64,000 bases of DNA, from contig NZ_JAHREP010000023.1 in assembly GCF_019084545.1 (NCBI RefSeq), forward strand, positions 1-64,000. Direction: 5' to 3'. The position numbers were made by a program, and so were the translations under genes. The notes under the pieces are model-generated. The model did no database searches. It saw nothing but the letters and a program-made list of their open reading frames with translations, and had not been told where the DNA came from. This document shows positions 30,637-38,479 of this stretch, piece by piece; within the stretch, counting starts at the first letter, position 1, and each line of letters opens with the position of its first letter. This DNA is from Marinobacterium ramblicola (GTDB lineage Bacteria; Pseudomonadota; Gammaproteobacteria; Pseudomonadales; Balneatricaceae).

Positions 30637-33600
30637 ATGAATACAGAGGTTCGTGCAGATGACTCATTCGCGAGCCATCCCCTGATCCAACGCGGCGACT
30701 TCGCCGATCCTGAACCCCACACGAACAGCATCGGCTTTTCCGTGCACGGTTCGGGAGCGCTGATTGCGCTCTCCAGACTGCTGCCGATGGTCGAGAACCT
30801 GGGCGTAGAGGTGCTCACCTCCCGCAGTAGCCAGACCGAAACCGGGTGGCAGGTGGCACTGAGCCTGAGACCGCAGGCGGGCACCCTGCTCAAGTCGGCC
30901 AGCATGCAGGGGCGCTTCGTTGAAACCCTGCTCGCAATCGGTCGCGGCCAGGTGGACAACGACGGCTTCAACCGCCTGGTCACGCTGGCCGAGCTCGATC
31001 TTCGCGGTTGCATGCTGCTGCGTGCGGTGGCGCATTACCTGACCCAGATAAACCTGCCGTTCAGCAAGAGCTACATGGAAGCAACGCTATGCCGCCATCC
31101 GGTGATTGCACAGACGATCGTGCAGCTATTCCTGGTCCGCCTGGATCCCGATCGGGCTCCTGACGCCCCCTGCCCGGACTCGATTCGTGCCACACTGGCG
31201 ACACTTGTCGACAGGGTGGCCTCTCTGGACGAGGACCGCATTATGCGCGCCTATATCGAGGTGATCGAGGCGATGCTGCGCACCAACTTCTTCCTCGAGG
31301 AGGTCTGGTCGGAACCCGACCGCTGCCTGGCTTTCAAGTTCGAGCCAAGCCGGATAGCCGCCATGCCCAAGCCGGTACCCGCCTACGAGATCTTTGTCTT
31401 TAGCCCGCTGCTGGAAGGTGTGCATCTGCGCGGCGGCAAGGTGGCCCGCGGCGGTCTGCGCTGGTCCGAACGGATGGAGGATTATCGTACCGAGATACTG
31501 GGGCTGATGAAGGCACAGATGGTGAAGAATGCGGTGATCGTGCCCACCGGCGCCAAGGGCGGCTTCGTGGTCAAGCAGCTGGACCCATCTGCACCGGCAA
31601 AGGTGCGCGTCGAGCAGGTCCGTCGCGCCTACGCCTGCTACATCCGCGCACTGCTGGACCTGACCGACAACCGTGACGAATCCGGTATCCTGCCGCCGCC
31701 GCGGGTGGTACGCCACGACGGCGACGATGCCTACCTGGTGGTGGCTGCCGACAAGGGCACGGCCACTTTCTCCGATACCGCCAATGCCATTGCCCAAGCG
31801 GCCGGATTCTGGCTGGGCGACGCCTTCGCCTCCGGCGGATCCCAAGGCTACGACCATAAGCGGATGGGGATCACCGCCCGCGGTGCCTGGGAGTCCAGCC
31901 TACGCCTGTTCAAGGAGCTCGGTAAGGATATTCAAAGCACCCCCTTCCGCGTGGTGGGTATCGGCGATATGTCCGGCGACGTGTTCGGCAACGGCATGCT
32001 GCTCTCCCGCCAGATCAGGCTGATCGCGGCGTTCAATCACCAGCACATCTTTATCGATCCATCGCCCGATCCCGTGGCGGCCTACCAGGAGCGTCAACGC
32101 CTGTTCGGCCTGCCCGGTTCAAGCTGGCAGGATTACTGTGCCGAGGCGATCTCCGAAGGTGGCGGCGTGTTCTTGCGCAGCGCCAAGCGCATCCCGCTGT
32201 CGCCGCAGATGCGCCAAGCACTGGGGATCGAGGGCCAGGTCGACCATCTCGACCCCGACAGCCTGATCCGGGCGATCCTGCGCGCCGACGTGGATCTGCT
32301 CTGGAACGGCGGCATCGGCACCTATGTCCGCGCCGAGCATGAGCGCGACAGTGAGGTGGGCGACCGTACCAACGACGCGCTGCGCGTCACCGGAGCCGAG
32401 CTGCGCGCGAAGGTGGTGGTCGAGGGTGGCAACCTGGGGCTGACCCAGGCCGCTCGGGTGGAGTTCGCCCGCCGTGGCGGACTGATCACCACCGATGCGG
32501 TGGACAACTCCGCCGGAGTCGACTGCTCCGACCATGAGGTCAATATCAAGATCCTGCTCGACCAACTGGTACGCGAAGGGCGTATCGATCCGACACGACG
32601 CGACCGGCTGCTCGAAGAGATGACCGACGAGGTGGCGGAACTGGTGCTGCGTAACAACTACCAGCAGAGCAAGATGCTGAGTCAGTCCAACCATACCGCA
32701 CCGGATTTTATCGCCCAGCACGCCCAGCTCATTCAACTGCTGGAGCGGGAGGGACGTCTGGATCGGCAGTTGGAGCGGTTGCCGGATGATGCCGAGATCG
32801 AAACCCGCATCGCCAACCGGCAGGGGCTGACCCGACCGGAGATCGCCGTGCTGCTGGCCTATACCAAGAGCCTGGTGTTCGAGAAGCTGGTCGAGAGCGA
32901 TATCATCGACGACCCGCATATCACCGCCGAGTTGTACCGCTATTTTCCATCACGACTGCAGCAGGACTATGCCGATGCCATCGCTGCTCATCCGCTGCGC
33001 CGGGAGATCCTGGCGACCCAGCTCACCAACCAGGTGATGAACCGCATGGGTGCCACCTTCAGCCTGCGCCTGCTGGAGGAGTCTGGCGTCAACTGTGCGC
33101 GCTGGATCCGCTCCTACACGGTTGCCCGTGAGGCGTTGGATGTTCCCGCGCTGATCAGCTCGATAGAATCCCTCGGACTCGGCGTCAGCAACGATGCCCA
33201 GATGGATCTGCACCTGCGTATCCACCACCCGTTGCTGCGAGCGACCCACTGGGTGCTGGAAAACGCCGACTGGAGTCAGAGCACCGAGGCGCTGATCGAG
33301 CTTTACAGCGACGCCGTCGCCCACACCCGAATCCAGTTGGCCAGACTGCAACTGCTCGCCAACAACGATACGAGCCCCCTCGAATCGGAGATCGACGCAC
33401 TTGAGTACCTTTACTATGCCTTCGACATCGCCGACCTGGCGCAGAAAACCTGGTTAAGCCCGTGCTTCATCGCCGCCGAGTACCTTTCGCTCAACCTGCG
33501 TATGGAACTGTTCTGGTTGCGAAGGGAGGTCGAACAGCTCCCTGCCTATGATCGCTGGCACCGCAAGGCCAAACAAGCTGTGGTCGATCTGATCGATCGC

Positions 33601-33813
33601 AGTATCAAGCGCCACCTATGCAGCCTGGTCTCTTTGGCTAACCCAGCCGCGGTCGATGAAGATGCCAGTCCGGCGACCAAGGCAATAACGCAGTTCCAGG
33701 AACGGATCGCCGATATCCGCGCTCAACCGAGCCGCCACCTGACGATGCTGGTCTATCTGGCCCAGAGCCTGACCAACCTGAACCTCTCCGACAACGGAGT
33801 AAACGCCACATGA
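30637..33813 (+). CDS. Large-type NAD-glutamate dehydrogenase, short form (1,058 aa)
   Basis: It oxidatively deaminates glutamate to 2-oxoglutarate with NAD+. The catalytic block is intact: LRGGKVARGGLRWSERMEDY, then Lys292 in GLMKAQMVKNAVIVPTGAKG, GSQGYDHKRMGITARG, and the NAD site VVGIGDMSGDVFGNGMLLSR (~440). The C-terminal helical domain has the family's NRQGLTRPEIAVLLAYTKS and THWVLENADW. Proteobacterial relatives are ~1,600 residues; here the N-terminal ACT-type regulatory region (~550 residues) is missing. An in-frame TAG sits three codons before the ATG, so no upstream extension exists, and 30472-30625 shows no decayed N-terminus. The small ORF at 33810 overlaps its stop codon (ATGA). 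Confidence 0.88.
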   Translation: MNTEVRADDSFASHPLIQRGDFADPEPHTNSIGFSVHGSGALIALSRLLPMVENLGVEVLTSRSSQTETGWQVALSLRPQAGTLLKSASMQGRFVETLLAIGRGQVDNDGFNRLVTLAELDLRGCMLLRAVAHYLTQINLPFSKSYMEATLCRHPVIAQTIVQLFLVRLDPDRAPDAPCPDSIRATLATLVDRVASLDEDRIMRAYIEVIEAMLRTNFFLEEVWSEPDRCLAFKFEPSRIAAMPKPVPAYEIFVFSPLLEGVHLRGGKVARGGLRWSERMEDYRTEILGLMKAQMVKNAVIVPTGAKGGFVVKQLDPSAPAKVRVEQVRRAYACYIRALLDLTDNRDESGILPPPRVVRHDGDDAYLVVAADKGTATFSDTANAIAQAAGFWLGDAFASGGSQGYDHKRMGITARGAWESSLRLFKELGKDIQSTPFRVVGIGDMSGDVFGNGMLLSRQIRLIAAFNHQHIFIDPSPDPVAAYQERQRLFGLPGSSWQDYCAEAISEGGGVFLRSAKRIPLSPQMRQALGIEGQVDHLDPDSLIRAILRADVDLLWNGGIGTYVRAEHERDSEVGDRTNDALRVTGAELRAKVVVEGGNLGLTQAARVEFARRGGLITTDAVDNSAGVDCSDHEVNIKILLDQLVREGRIDPTRRDRLLEEMTDEVAELVLRNNYQQSKMLSQSNHTAPDFIAQHAQLIQLLEREGRLDRQLERLPDDAEIETRIANRQGLTRPEIAVLLAYTKSLVFEKLVESDIIDDPHITAELYRYFPSRLQQDYADAIAAHPLRREILATQLTNQVMNRMGATFSLRLLEESGVNCARWIRSYTVAREALDVPALISSIESLGLGVSNDAQMDLHLRIHHPLLRATHWVLENADWSQSTEALIELYSDAVAHTRIQLARLQLLANNDTSPLESEIDALEYLYYAFDIADLAQKTWLSPCFIAAEYLSLNLRMELFWLRREVEQLPAYDRWHRKAKQAVVDLIDRSIKRHLCSLVSLANPAAVDEDASPATKAITQFQERIADIRAQPSRHLTMLVYLAQSLTNLNLSDNGVNAT

Positions 33814-33992
33814 AAACCAAATCGTACTCCAGCGACGCTACACCGTATGCCCCCCGCTCATCCACAAGGCGAGTGTTCGGCGGGGATGTAAACAGATCTC
33901 ACTCCGGGCATGGTCTGACCACTCGCAGGTCATCCACGGTGGGAGATCAGGAGCTCAGGGAAGAGCGCTGTTTTATCCGCTCCTCAAACTGA
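33810..33992 (+). CDS. 60-residue ORF with C-terminal EERCFIRSSN, coupled to NAD-GDH
   Basis: The ATG overlaps the glutamate dehydrogenase stop (ATGA). The first 45 residues are Ser/Arg/Gly-rich and low in confidence as protein. The last 15 (DQELREERCFIRSSN) match the end of the 60-codon ORF at 34307 at 11 positions, and several nucleotide differences between the two are silent. The end also forms a hairpin (33975-33999). I do not know a family with this tail. It may be a real small peptide gene, a degraded copy of the second one, or an RNA element that happens to be open. Confidence 0.4.
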   Translation: MKTKSYSSDATPYAPRSSTRRVFGGDVNRSHSGHGLTTRRSSTVGDQELREERCFIRSSN

Positions 33993-33999
33993 AGCGGAT
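33975..33999 (+). ncRNA. Hairpin over the stop codon, copy 1
   Basis: ATCCGCT pairs perfectly with AGCGGAT across an 11-nt loop that contains the TGA stop of the 33810 ORF. Copy 2 (34474-34494) has the same loop length. There is no U-tract, so it is not a simple terminator. Confidence 0.4.
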
Positions 34000-34106
34000 C
34001 GGACCGACTGCACCCCCATGAGTCGTGTCCCTTGGGTCGTCAGCTTGCACCAGTTGGCGACCCATTTTTACCTCCCCCTATCGATATGATCGCGTGCAGG
34101 CAACAC

Positions 34107-34194
34107 TACCGACTCGGGAGAGGTGGATACCGATTGCGGTGCACCGAGCTGGTGCTGAGTCCGGCTATTAGCACCAGATGAAAGCGGCTATTGA
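34107..34194 (-). pseudogene. Decayed duplicate of an internal part of tag
   Basis: This stretch matches 34753-34838 inside the tag gene at roughly four of five bases, with small gaps, including an identical run ACCGATTGCGGTGCACCG. Short matches continue leftward to ~34085. Reading frames are broken. It shows that DNA between the glutamate dehydrogenase and tag genes was duplicated and then decayed. Confidence 0.75.
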
Positions 34195-34204
34195 TATAGA
34201 TCAA
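34191..34204. promoter_or_regulatory. Perfect FNR/Anr box
   Basis: TTGAT-ATAG-ATCAA matches the FNR consensus TTGATNNNNATCAA at every position. It is centred ~110 nt upstream of the 34307 ORF, and a TTGACA follows at 34234. No clear -10 could be fixed. It suggests low-oxygen control of the small ORF. Confidence 0.55.
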
Positions 34205-34306
34205 CCGCTGTCTTCTGCGTACGTCAGCGTGATTTGACAGCCCGAATATGACGACTACTTTGGAATTAAATATCCCAAGAACAAAAGACAGCGGAGTGTC
34301 TGAAAA

Positions 34307-34489
34307 ATGAACAGCACAGCCCCATTCCCCCAGACAACAATGGATGAAGTCCCCAAGTCAATTCTGTATCGCCAGAGTGAGGCAAAGGACGAAAAACTGA
34401 TCGAGAGAGAATTGATTGCTCACATCTCCCTCGAAGCTAGAGATCTGGAGTTTAACGAAGAGCGCTGTTTTATCCTCTCTTCAAATTGA
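34307..34489 (+). CDS. 60-residue ORF with C-terminal EERCFILSSN
   Basis: The first ~44 residues are acidic/polar with a helix-like middle (SEAKDEKLIERELIAHISLEA, abridged) and resemble a leader. The last 15 (DLEFNEERCFILSSN) are shared with the 33810 ORF. A GGAG lies 10 nt before the ATG and an FNR box upstream. A leader plus short Cys/Ser-containing core is the form of a RiPP precursor, but I see no modifying enzyme or exporter nearby, so this stays a suggestion. Confidence 0.45.
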   Translation: MNSTAPFPQTTMDEVPKSILYRQSEAKDEKLIERELIAHISLEARDLEFNEERCFILSSN

Positions 34490-34494
34490 AGAGG
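34474..34494 (+). ncRNA. Hairpin over the stop codon, copy 2
   Basis: CCTCT pairs with AGAGG across an 11-nt loop containing the stop codon. Compared with copy 1 (CCGCT/AGCGG), the central G-C pair is replaced by T-A, a compensating change. An alternative fold is TCTTCAA-A-TTGAAGA. Confidence 0.4.
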
Positions 34495-34589
34495 CTGGGT
34501 AGCAAACAGCCCCGACAAGCATGGCCCTCAGGAGGTCGATCCGCATAGATTGCCGCCCTGGCGCTCATGACTGCATACTTTTTTTCCAG

Positions 34590-35198
34590 CTACCGCGGAA
34601 TCTTGAATCCCTCTCTAACCTTAGCCACCTGTTCCCGCGTTACGCAGCCTTCGACATGATCGTTGACCAGCCCCATCGCCTGCATAAAGGCAAACACGGT
34701 GGTCGGGCCGACGAACTTCCAACCACGCTTTTTCAGCTCTTTCGACATCGCCACCGACTCCGGTGAGGTGGAAACCGATTGCGGTGCACCGTGTTGTGCC
34801 GGATCCGGTTCATAGCGCCAGACAAAAGCGGCGATCGAGCCTTCACGTTCGACCAGTTCAATCGCCCGCTGGGCATTATTGATCACCGCCTCGATCTTAC
34901 CGCGGTGGCGTACTATGCCCTCATCCTGCAGCAGGCGCTGCACATCCTGCTGGTCGAACCGTGCAACCTTGTGAAAATCGAACTGCTGGAAGGCGTTGCG
35001 GAAATTCTCCCGCTTGGCCAGAATCGTGCGCCAGCTCAGCCCCGACTGAAAACTTTCCAGGCAGAGTTTTTCAAACAGCCGTCGATCATCATCGACCGGA
35101 AAGCCCCACTCCCGGTCATGATAGGGAAAAAATTCCTCCACCTGTCCACACCAGCCGCAGCGCGGCTCACCATCGGGTCCATTGACGGTTTTACTCAT
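34590..35198 (-). CDS. tag: DNA-3-methyladenine glycosylase I
   Basis: 202 residues, close to E. coli Tag in length. It has CGWCGQVEEFFPYHDREWG at the N-terminus, FEKLCLESFQSGLSWRTIL, IVRHRGKIEAVINNAQ and the C-terminal FVGPTTVFAFMQAMGLVNDH with CV; the Cys/His residues of the structural zinc site are present. It removes 3-methyladenine from alkylated DNA. The start overlaps the end of the upstream tetR gene by 8 nt, so the two are cotranscribed and TetR probably controls it. Confidence 0.94.
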   Translation of the reverse strand: MSKTVNGPDGEPRCGWCGQVEEFFPYHDREWGFPVDDDRRLFEKLCLESFQSGLSWRTILAKRENFRNAFQQFDFHKVARFDQQDVQRLLQDEGIVRHRGKIEAVINNAQRAIELVEREGSIAAFVWRYEPDPAQHGAPQSVSTSPESVAMSKELKKRGWKFVGPTTVFAFMQAMGLVNDHVEGCVTREQVAKVREGFKIPR

Positions 35199-35802
35199 AT
35201 TTTCTACCCTCTTGCTGTTTGTTGTTCTGTTCAGCCAAACGCTTCGCGTTGCTATCCAGCCAGCCCTCCATCTGCTTTACCTCCTGCTCGATAAACCCCT
35301 TGTCGTTGAACGCATTGGCCAGGGTCGCGACCCCCTGACTGCGGGCCAGCAGATGCATCGCCAGTTCGTCGGCAGCCGCTCCGGCGCCCAACCGCCGGAA
35401 CTGCCCGGCCAGCCACTCCCTGAACAGGGTAAACAAGCCGTTGGCATCCCGCTGTGCCGCATGGCCAAGCTTCGCCAGCTCACTGGTCAGCGTACCCACG
35501 GGGCAGCCGTGTTGCAGAATCTTGCTCTGATTCATGATCAGAATGCGGATAAAACAACGAATACACTCCACCGGGTCTCGTCCTTGGGCTTGCCACTGTG
35601 CCAACATCTTTCGTGTTTTCTCCAGACGATGCTCTATCACGGCCGCCAGAATTTCGTCTTTGGTTTTGAAGTGATAGTAGAAGTTACCACGCGATATCTG
35701 CACCGCGTCGGCGATATGCTTGAACGAGGTGTGCTCGTACCCCTGCTGATAGAACAGCTGGTCCGCCGCCTCCACAATCTGTTCGCGCGTGGCCCTTAGC
35801 AC
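35191..35802 (-). CDS. TetR/AcrR-family regulator
   Basis: 203 residues. The HTH is at ~5-50 (REQIVEAADQLFYQQGYEHT, KHIADAVQISRGNFYYHFKT), followed by a C-terminal domain with a Cys in QHGCPVGTLTSELAKLG, a segment common in the TetR_C group that senses electrophiles (AcuR/NemR-like). Two perfect operators lie ~90-130 nt upstream. It forms a two-gene unit with tag; autoregulation and control of tag are likely. Confidence 0.92.
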   Translation of the reverse strand: MLRATREQIVEAADQLFYQQGYEHTSFKHIADAVQISRGNFYYHFKTKDEILAAVIEHRLEKTRKMLAQWQAQGRDPVECIRCFIRILIMNQSKILQHGCPVGTLTSELAKLGHAAQRDANGLFTLFREWLAGQFRRLGAGAAADELAMHLLARSQGVATLANAFNDKGFIEQEVKQMEGWLDSNAKRLAEQNNKQQEGRKYE

Positions 35803-35893
35803 CCTATAGCCTCCATCGATCGCGAGTTAACGTTTTCGTAGAACAGGATCGGATTCCCGACCATGCGAATACCTCTTTTCGGCGGCAACTTCG

Positions 35894-35909
35894 TAGGACG
35901 TATGTCCTA
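35894..35909. promoter_or_regulatory. TetR operator 1
   Basis: TAGGAC-GTAT-GTCCTA, a perfect inverted repeat with a 4-nt spacer, 91 nt upstream of the tetR start codon. Confidence 0.75.
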
Positions 35910-35917
35910 AACCCAAA

Positions 35918-35935
35918 ATAGGACACCCGTCCTAT
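35918..35935. promoter_or_regulatory. TetR operator 2
   Basis: ATAGGAC-ACCC-GTCCTAT repeats the half-sites of operator 1 with the same 4-nt spacer. The centres are 25 bp apart. Confidence 0.75.
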
Positions 35936-36146
35936 TCCGTCAACTACGGAACCAATCGGTCGTATCAATAGATCGGATCAACGGATAGAAAAGTACCGCA
36001 TCTTGTCTGCAGCTAGTTCACCGCTTGTCGCGACTCTCGTTACACAAGATCATGGCCAAGCCATTGTTGTGCCGAAAAGCTTGGCTATCTAGAGGTGACA
36101 ACCGCACAATAGGCATTTAAACACCCAGTTTAGACAAGGAGTCCAG

Positions 36147-36707
36147 ATGTCCATACCTAAACGGCTCGGTACTGCACTGCTCGCCTTTCTCGTCGCCAGC
36201 CCGACATTTGCGCAAGACGGCCTCAACAGCCATACGCACGGCAACGCCACCCTGCAATTGGCGTTCAGAAACCTGGAACTGGTTATCTACTTGCGTGGCG
36301 CCGCCGTCGATTTTCTGGGCTCGGAGCATCAACCCTTCAGCGCCGAAGCAAGTGCTAAAGATCAAGCACTGGAACGCGCCATGCGCGACCCGGCCTACTG
36401 GATCGTGTTACCTGCCGCTGCCGGCTGTACGCTGAGCCAGGTCCACCTGGGCAAGCATCATGTGATATCCGGGCGCGGAGTTGCACCGGAGATCATGGAC
36501 AGCAACGCCGACTCGGTTGTCGCCGAGCATCTGGACCTCAACTTCACCTACAGTTTCCTGTGCGCCAATCCGCAACGCTTCGATAGCGCCCAGGTCAAGC
36601 TGTTCGAGCACTTCCCCAGCCTGGAAAGCGTGCAGGTGAAGATTGCCGGAGAGCAGCAGAGCCGTCAGCAGTTGACGCCCGGCGACACGGTGTTGCGGTT
36701 GCCCTGA
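36147..36707 (+). CDS. Periplasmic DUF2796 (ZrgA-like) protein
   Basis: 186 residues with a signal peptide ending at TFAQ (residues 1-22). After it comes HTHGNATLQLAFRNLELVIYL, then AAVDFLGSEHQPFSAE, LPAAAGCTLSQVHLGKHHV and YSFLCANPQRFDSAQVKLFEHFPSLESVQVKI, the layout of DUF2796. Relatives are zinc-related periplasmic proteins near Zn uptake genes and are His-rich; this one has few histidines and no ABC transporter beside it. AAGGAG precedes the ATG. It is a single gene, convergent with the cysteine-desulfhydrase gene. Confidence 0.8.
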   Translation: MSIPKRLGTALLAFLVASPTFAQDGLNSHTHGNATLQLAFRNLELVIYLRGAAVDFLGSEHQPFSAEASAKDQALERAMRDPAYWIVLPAAAGCTLSQVHLGKHHVISGRGVAPEIMDSNADSVVAEHLDLNFTYSFLCANPQRFDSAQVKLFEHFPSLESVQVKIAGEQQSRQQLTPGDTVLRLP

Positions 36708-36721
36708 GCGAAACAGGCAGT

Positions 36722-37822
36722 TCAGGCATACTGACTGAGCACTGTCTCGTAGCGCTCAAGACAGCCGATCTGTGCTTCGACCCACTCCCGCTTCCAGTAG
36801 GTATCGAGGTAGCGCTCGCCGCCATCGCACATTAGCGTAACGATCGAGCCCTGCTCCCCGCGCTCTTTCATCTCAGCGGCGAGCTGCAGCGCCCCCCAGA
36901 GGTTGGTGCCGGTGGAGGCGCCGGCACGCCGACCGCTGATCCGCTCCAGCCAGTAGATGGCGGCTATGCTGGCGGCATCAGGCACCTTGAACATCGCGTC
37001 GATCAGCTCCGGCAGGAACGATGGCTCCACTTGGGGTCGGCCTATCCCTTCGATGCGGCTGCCGCCCAGTCCTTTGAGAGCACGATCGCCACTGCGATAG
37101 CTGTCGTAGAACACCGAATTCTCAGGGTCCACCACAATCAGCTTGGTCGCATAGCCCTGGTAGCGAATATAGCGTCCCAGCGTCGCAGCAGTGCCACCGG
37201 TGCCGGCACTCATCACGATCGCCGCCGGCTGCGGATGCTCCTCCTCCGCCATCTGCCGGTCGATGCTGGCGGCGATGCTGTCCTCCCCGCGCCAGTCGGT
37301 GGCCTGTTCGGCATAGGTGAACTGGTCCATGTAGTGACCGCCGGTTTCACGCGCCAGACGGCGCGCCTCGCCGTACACCTCGCTAGCTTCGTTGACAAAA
37401 TGGCAGCGGCCGCCAAAACGCTCGATCTGTTCGATCTTCTTTTTTGCCGTGCTCAGCGGCATTACTGCCGTGAATGGCAGGCCCAACAGCCTGGCGAAAT
37501 AGGCCTCGGAGACCGCACTGCTGCCGGAGGAGGCCTCGACGATCGGCGTTCCCGCGTTGACCCTGCCGCTGCAGATCGCATGGGTAAACAGGGAGCGCGC
37601 CAGTCGGTGTTTGAGACTGCCGGTGGGATGGCTGCTCTCATCCTTCAGGTAGAGATCGATCCCCGTCAGCAACGGGATTTCGAGCTTGATCAGGTGGGTA
37701 TCGGCACTGCGCTGCCGGTCGCTGGCCAGACGCCGCATGGCCCAACCGGCCCAGTTACCTGTCTCGACTGATTGGCGAACTTTCACCTCGGGGCGAGGTA
37801 CTGAAAGAGTGGCGGTGGACAT
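36722..37822 (-). CDS. PLP-dependent cysteine desulfhydrase (Cds1-like)
   Basis: 366 residues of the cysteine-synthase/CBS fold. The PLP lysine lies in [13 protein letters not shown], the substrate loop is [15 protein letters not shown], and the phosphate-binding loop is [17 protein letters not shown]. An N-terminal extension (~40 residues) and the C-terminal [13 protein letters not shown] are like actinobacterial Cds1, which breaks cysteine to pyruvate, sulfide and ammonia, rather than like CysK. Divergent from an Lrp-type gene, which suggests cysteine-responsive control. O-acetylserine sulfhydrylase activity cannot be excluded. Confidence 0.82.
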   Translation of the reverse strand: MSTATLSVPRPEVKVRQSVETGNWAGWAMRRLASDRQRSADTHLIKLEIPLLTGIDLYLKDESSHPTGSLKHRLARSLFTHAICSGRVNAGTPIVEASSGSSAVSEAYFARLLGLPFTAVMPLSTAKKKIEQIERFGGRCHFVNEASEVYGEARRLARETGGHYMDQFTYAEQATDWRGEDSIAASIDRQMAEEEHPQPAAIVMSAGTGGTAATLGRYIRYQGYATKLIVVDPENSVFYDSYRSGDRALKGLGGSRIEGIGRPQVEPSFLPELIDAMFKVPDAASIAAIYWLERISGRRAGASTGTNLWGALQLAAEMKERGEQGSIVTLMCDGGERYLDTYWKREWVEAQIGCLERYETVLSQYA

Positions 37823-37912
37823 GCTGGATTTCCCGACGATTGATATAGGTAAAATTCTAGGGAATCCCGACGAAATATTTTTCCTATCTTTTCCATCAAA
37901 GCGCTAATATGT

Positions 37913-37925
37913 AGAAAAATTTTCT
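37913..37925. promoter_or_regulatory. Candidate Lrp-type operator
   Basis: AGAAAA-A-TTTTCT, a palindrome in the 124-nt divergent spacer, 21 nt upstream of the Lrp start. The spacer is AT-rich with further runs of A and T, typical of Lrp/DecR targets. Confidence 0.45.
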
Positions 37926-37946
37926 CACCAAAAGCCAAAATAAAGA

Positions 37947-38402
37947 ATGGATAATTTCGACCGTCATATCCTCTCCATTCTCCAGCGAGATGCAACCATT
38001 GCACTGAAGGACCTGGCCGAAGCCGTCAACCTGTCCACGACGCCCTGCTGGAAGCGGGTCAAGAGGCTGGAGGAGGATGGTTATATCAAGGCACGGGTGG
38101 CACTGCTCGATCAGGATCGCCTGGGGCTGGGGCTGTCGGTATTCGTACAGATCAAGACCAAGCATCACGACAGCGACTGGCTGGAGCGTTTTGCCGCTAC
38201 GGCTTCACGGTTCGACGAGGTGGTCGAGTTCTACCGCATGTCCGGCGAATGGGATTACCTGCTGCGGGTGGTGGTCAGCGATATCGCCGCCTACGACCGT
38301 TTCTACAAGAAACTGATCGGCAGCATCGATGGCTTGGCGGATATCTCCTCCAACTTTGCCATGGAGCAGATCAAGTACACCACCGCCCTGCCTCTGCCCT
38401 AG
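37947..38402 (+). CDS. Lrp/AsnC-family regulator (DecR-like)
   Basis: 151 residues. The N-terminal HTH (MDNFDRHILSILQRDATIAL, LAEAVNLSTTPCWKRVKRLE) is followed by the RAM effector domain (SVFVQIKTKHHD, VEFYRMSGEWDYLLRVVVSD). Together with the divergent cysteine desulfhydrase it resembles the DecR/CyuR-type cysteine-detoxification switch. The 3' end contains a 12-bp tandem duplication (CCCTAGCCTTTG twice) across the stop codon. Confidence 0.9.
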   Translation: MDNFDRHILSILQRDATIALKDLAEAVNLSTTPCWKRVKRLEEDGYIKARVALLDQDRLGLGLSVFVQIKTKHHDSDWLERFAATASRFDEVVEFYRMSGEWDYLLRVVVSDIAAYDRFYKKLIGSIDGLADISSNFAMEQIKYTTALPLP

Positions 38403-38438
38403 CCTTTGCCCTAGCCTTTGCCGCCGGGCACGATGAAG

Positions 38439-38468
38439 AACGGAGGCCCGAGAGCCTCCGTTTTGCTG
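38439..38468. terminator. Bidirectional terminator between lrp and nifS
   Basis: AACGGAGGC/GCCTCCGTT forms a 9-bp stem with a 6-nt loop, followed by TTTTG on the plus strand. The convergent nifS stop lies 12 nt further on. Confidence 0.8.
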
Positions 38469-38479
38469 CCCACCTAGGA

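Larger units (their letters stand above)
35803..36146. other. Divergent promoter region, tetR-tag / DUF2796
   Basis: 344 nt with no gene. The left half holds the two TetR operators. The right half carries only the ribosome site AAGGAGTCC of the DUF2796 gene; I see no further clear element. Confidence 0.6.

Noticed and set aside
33810-34500. CRISPR array or IS-derived repeats in the small-ORF patch
   Set aside because: Only two copies of one short motif, unequal spacing, no transposase and no terminal inverted repeats.
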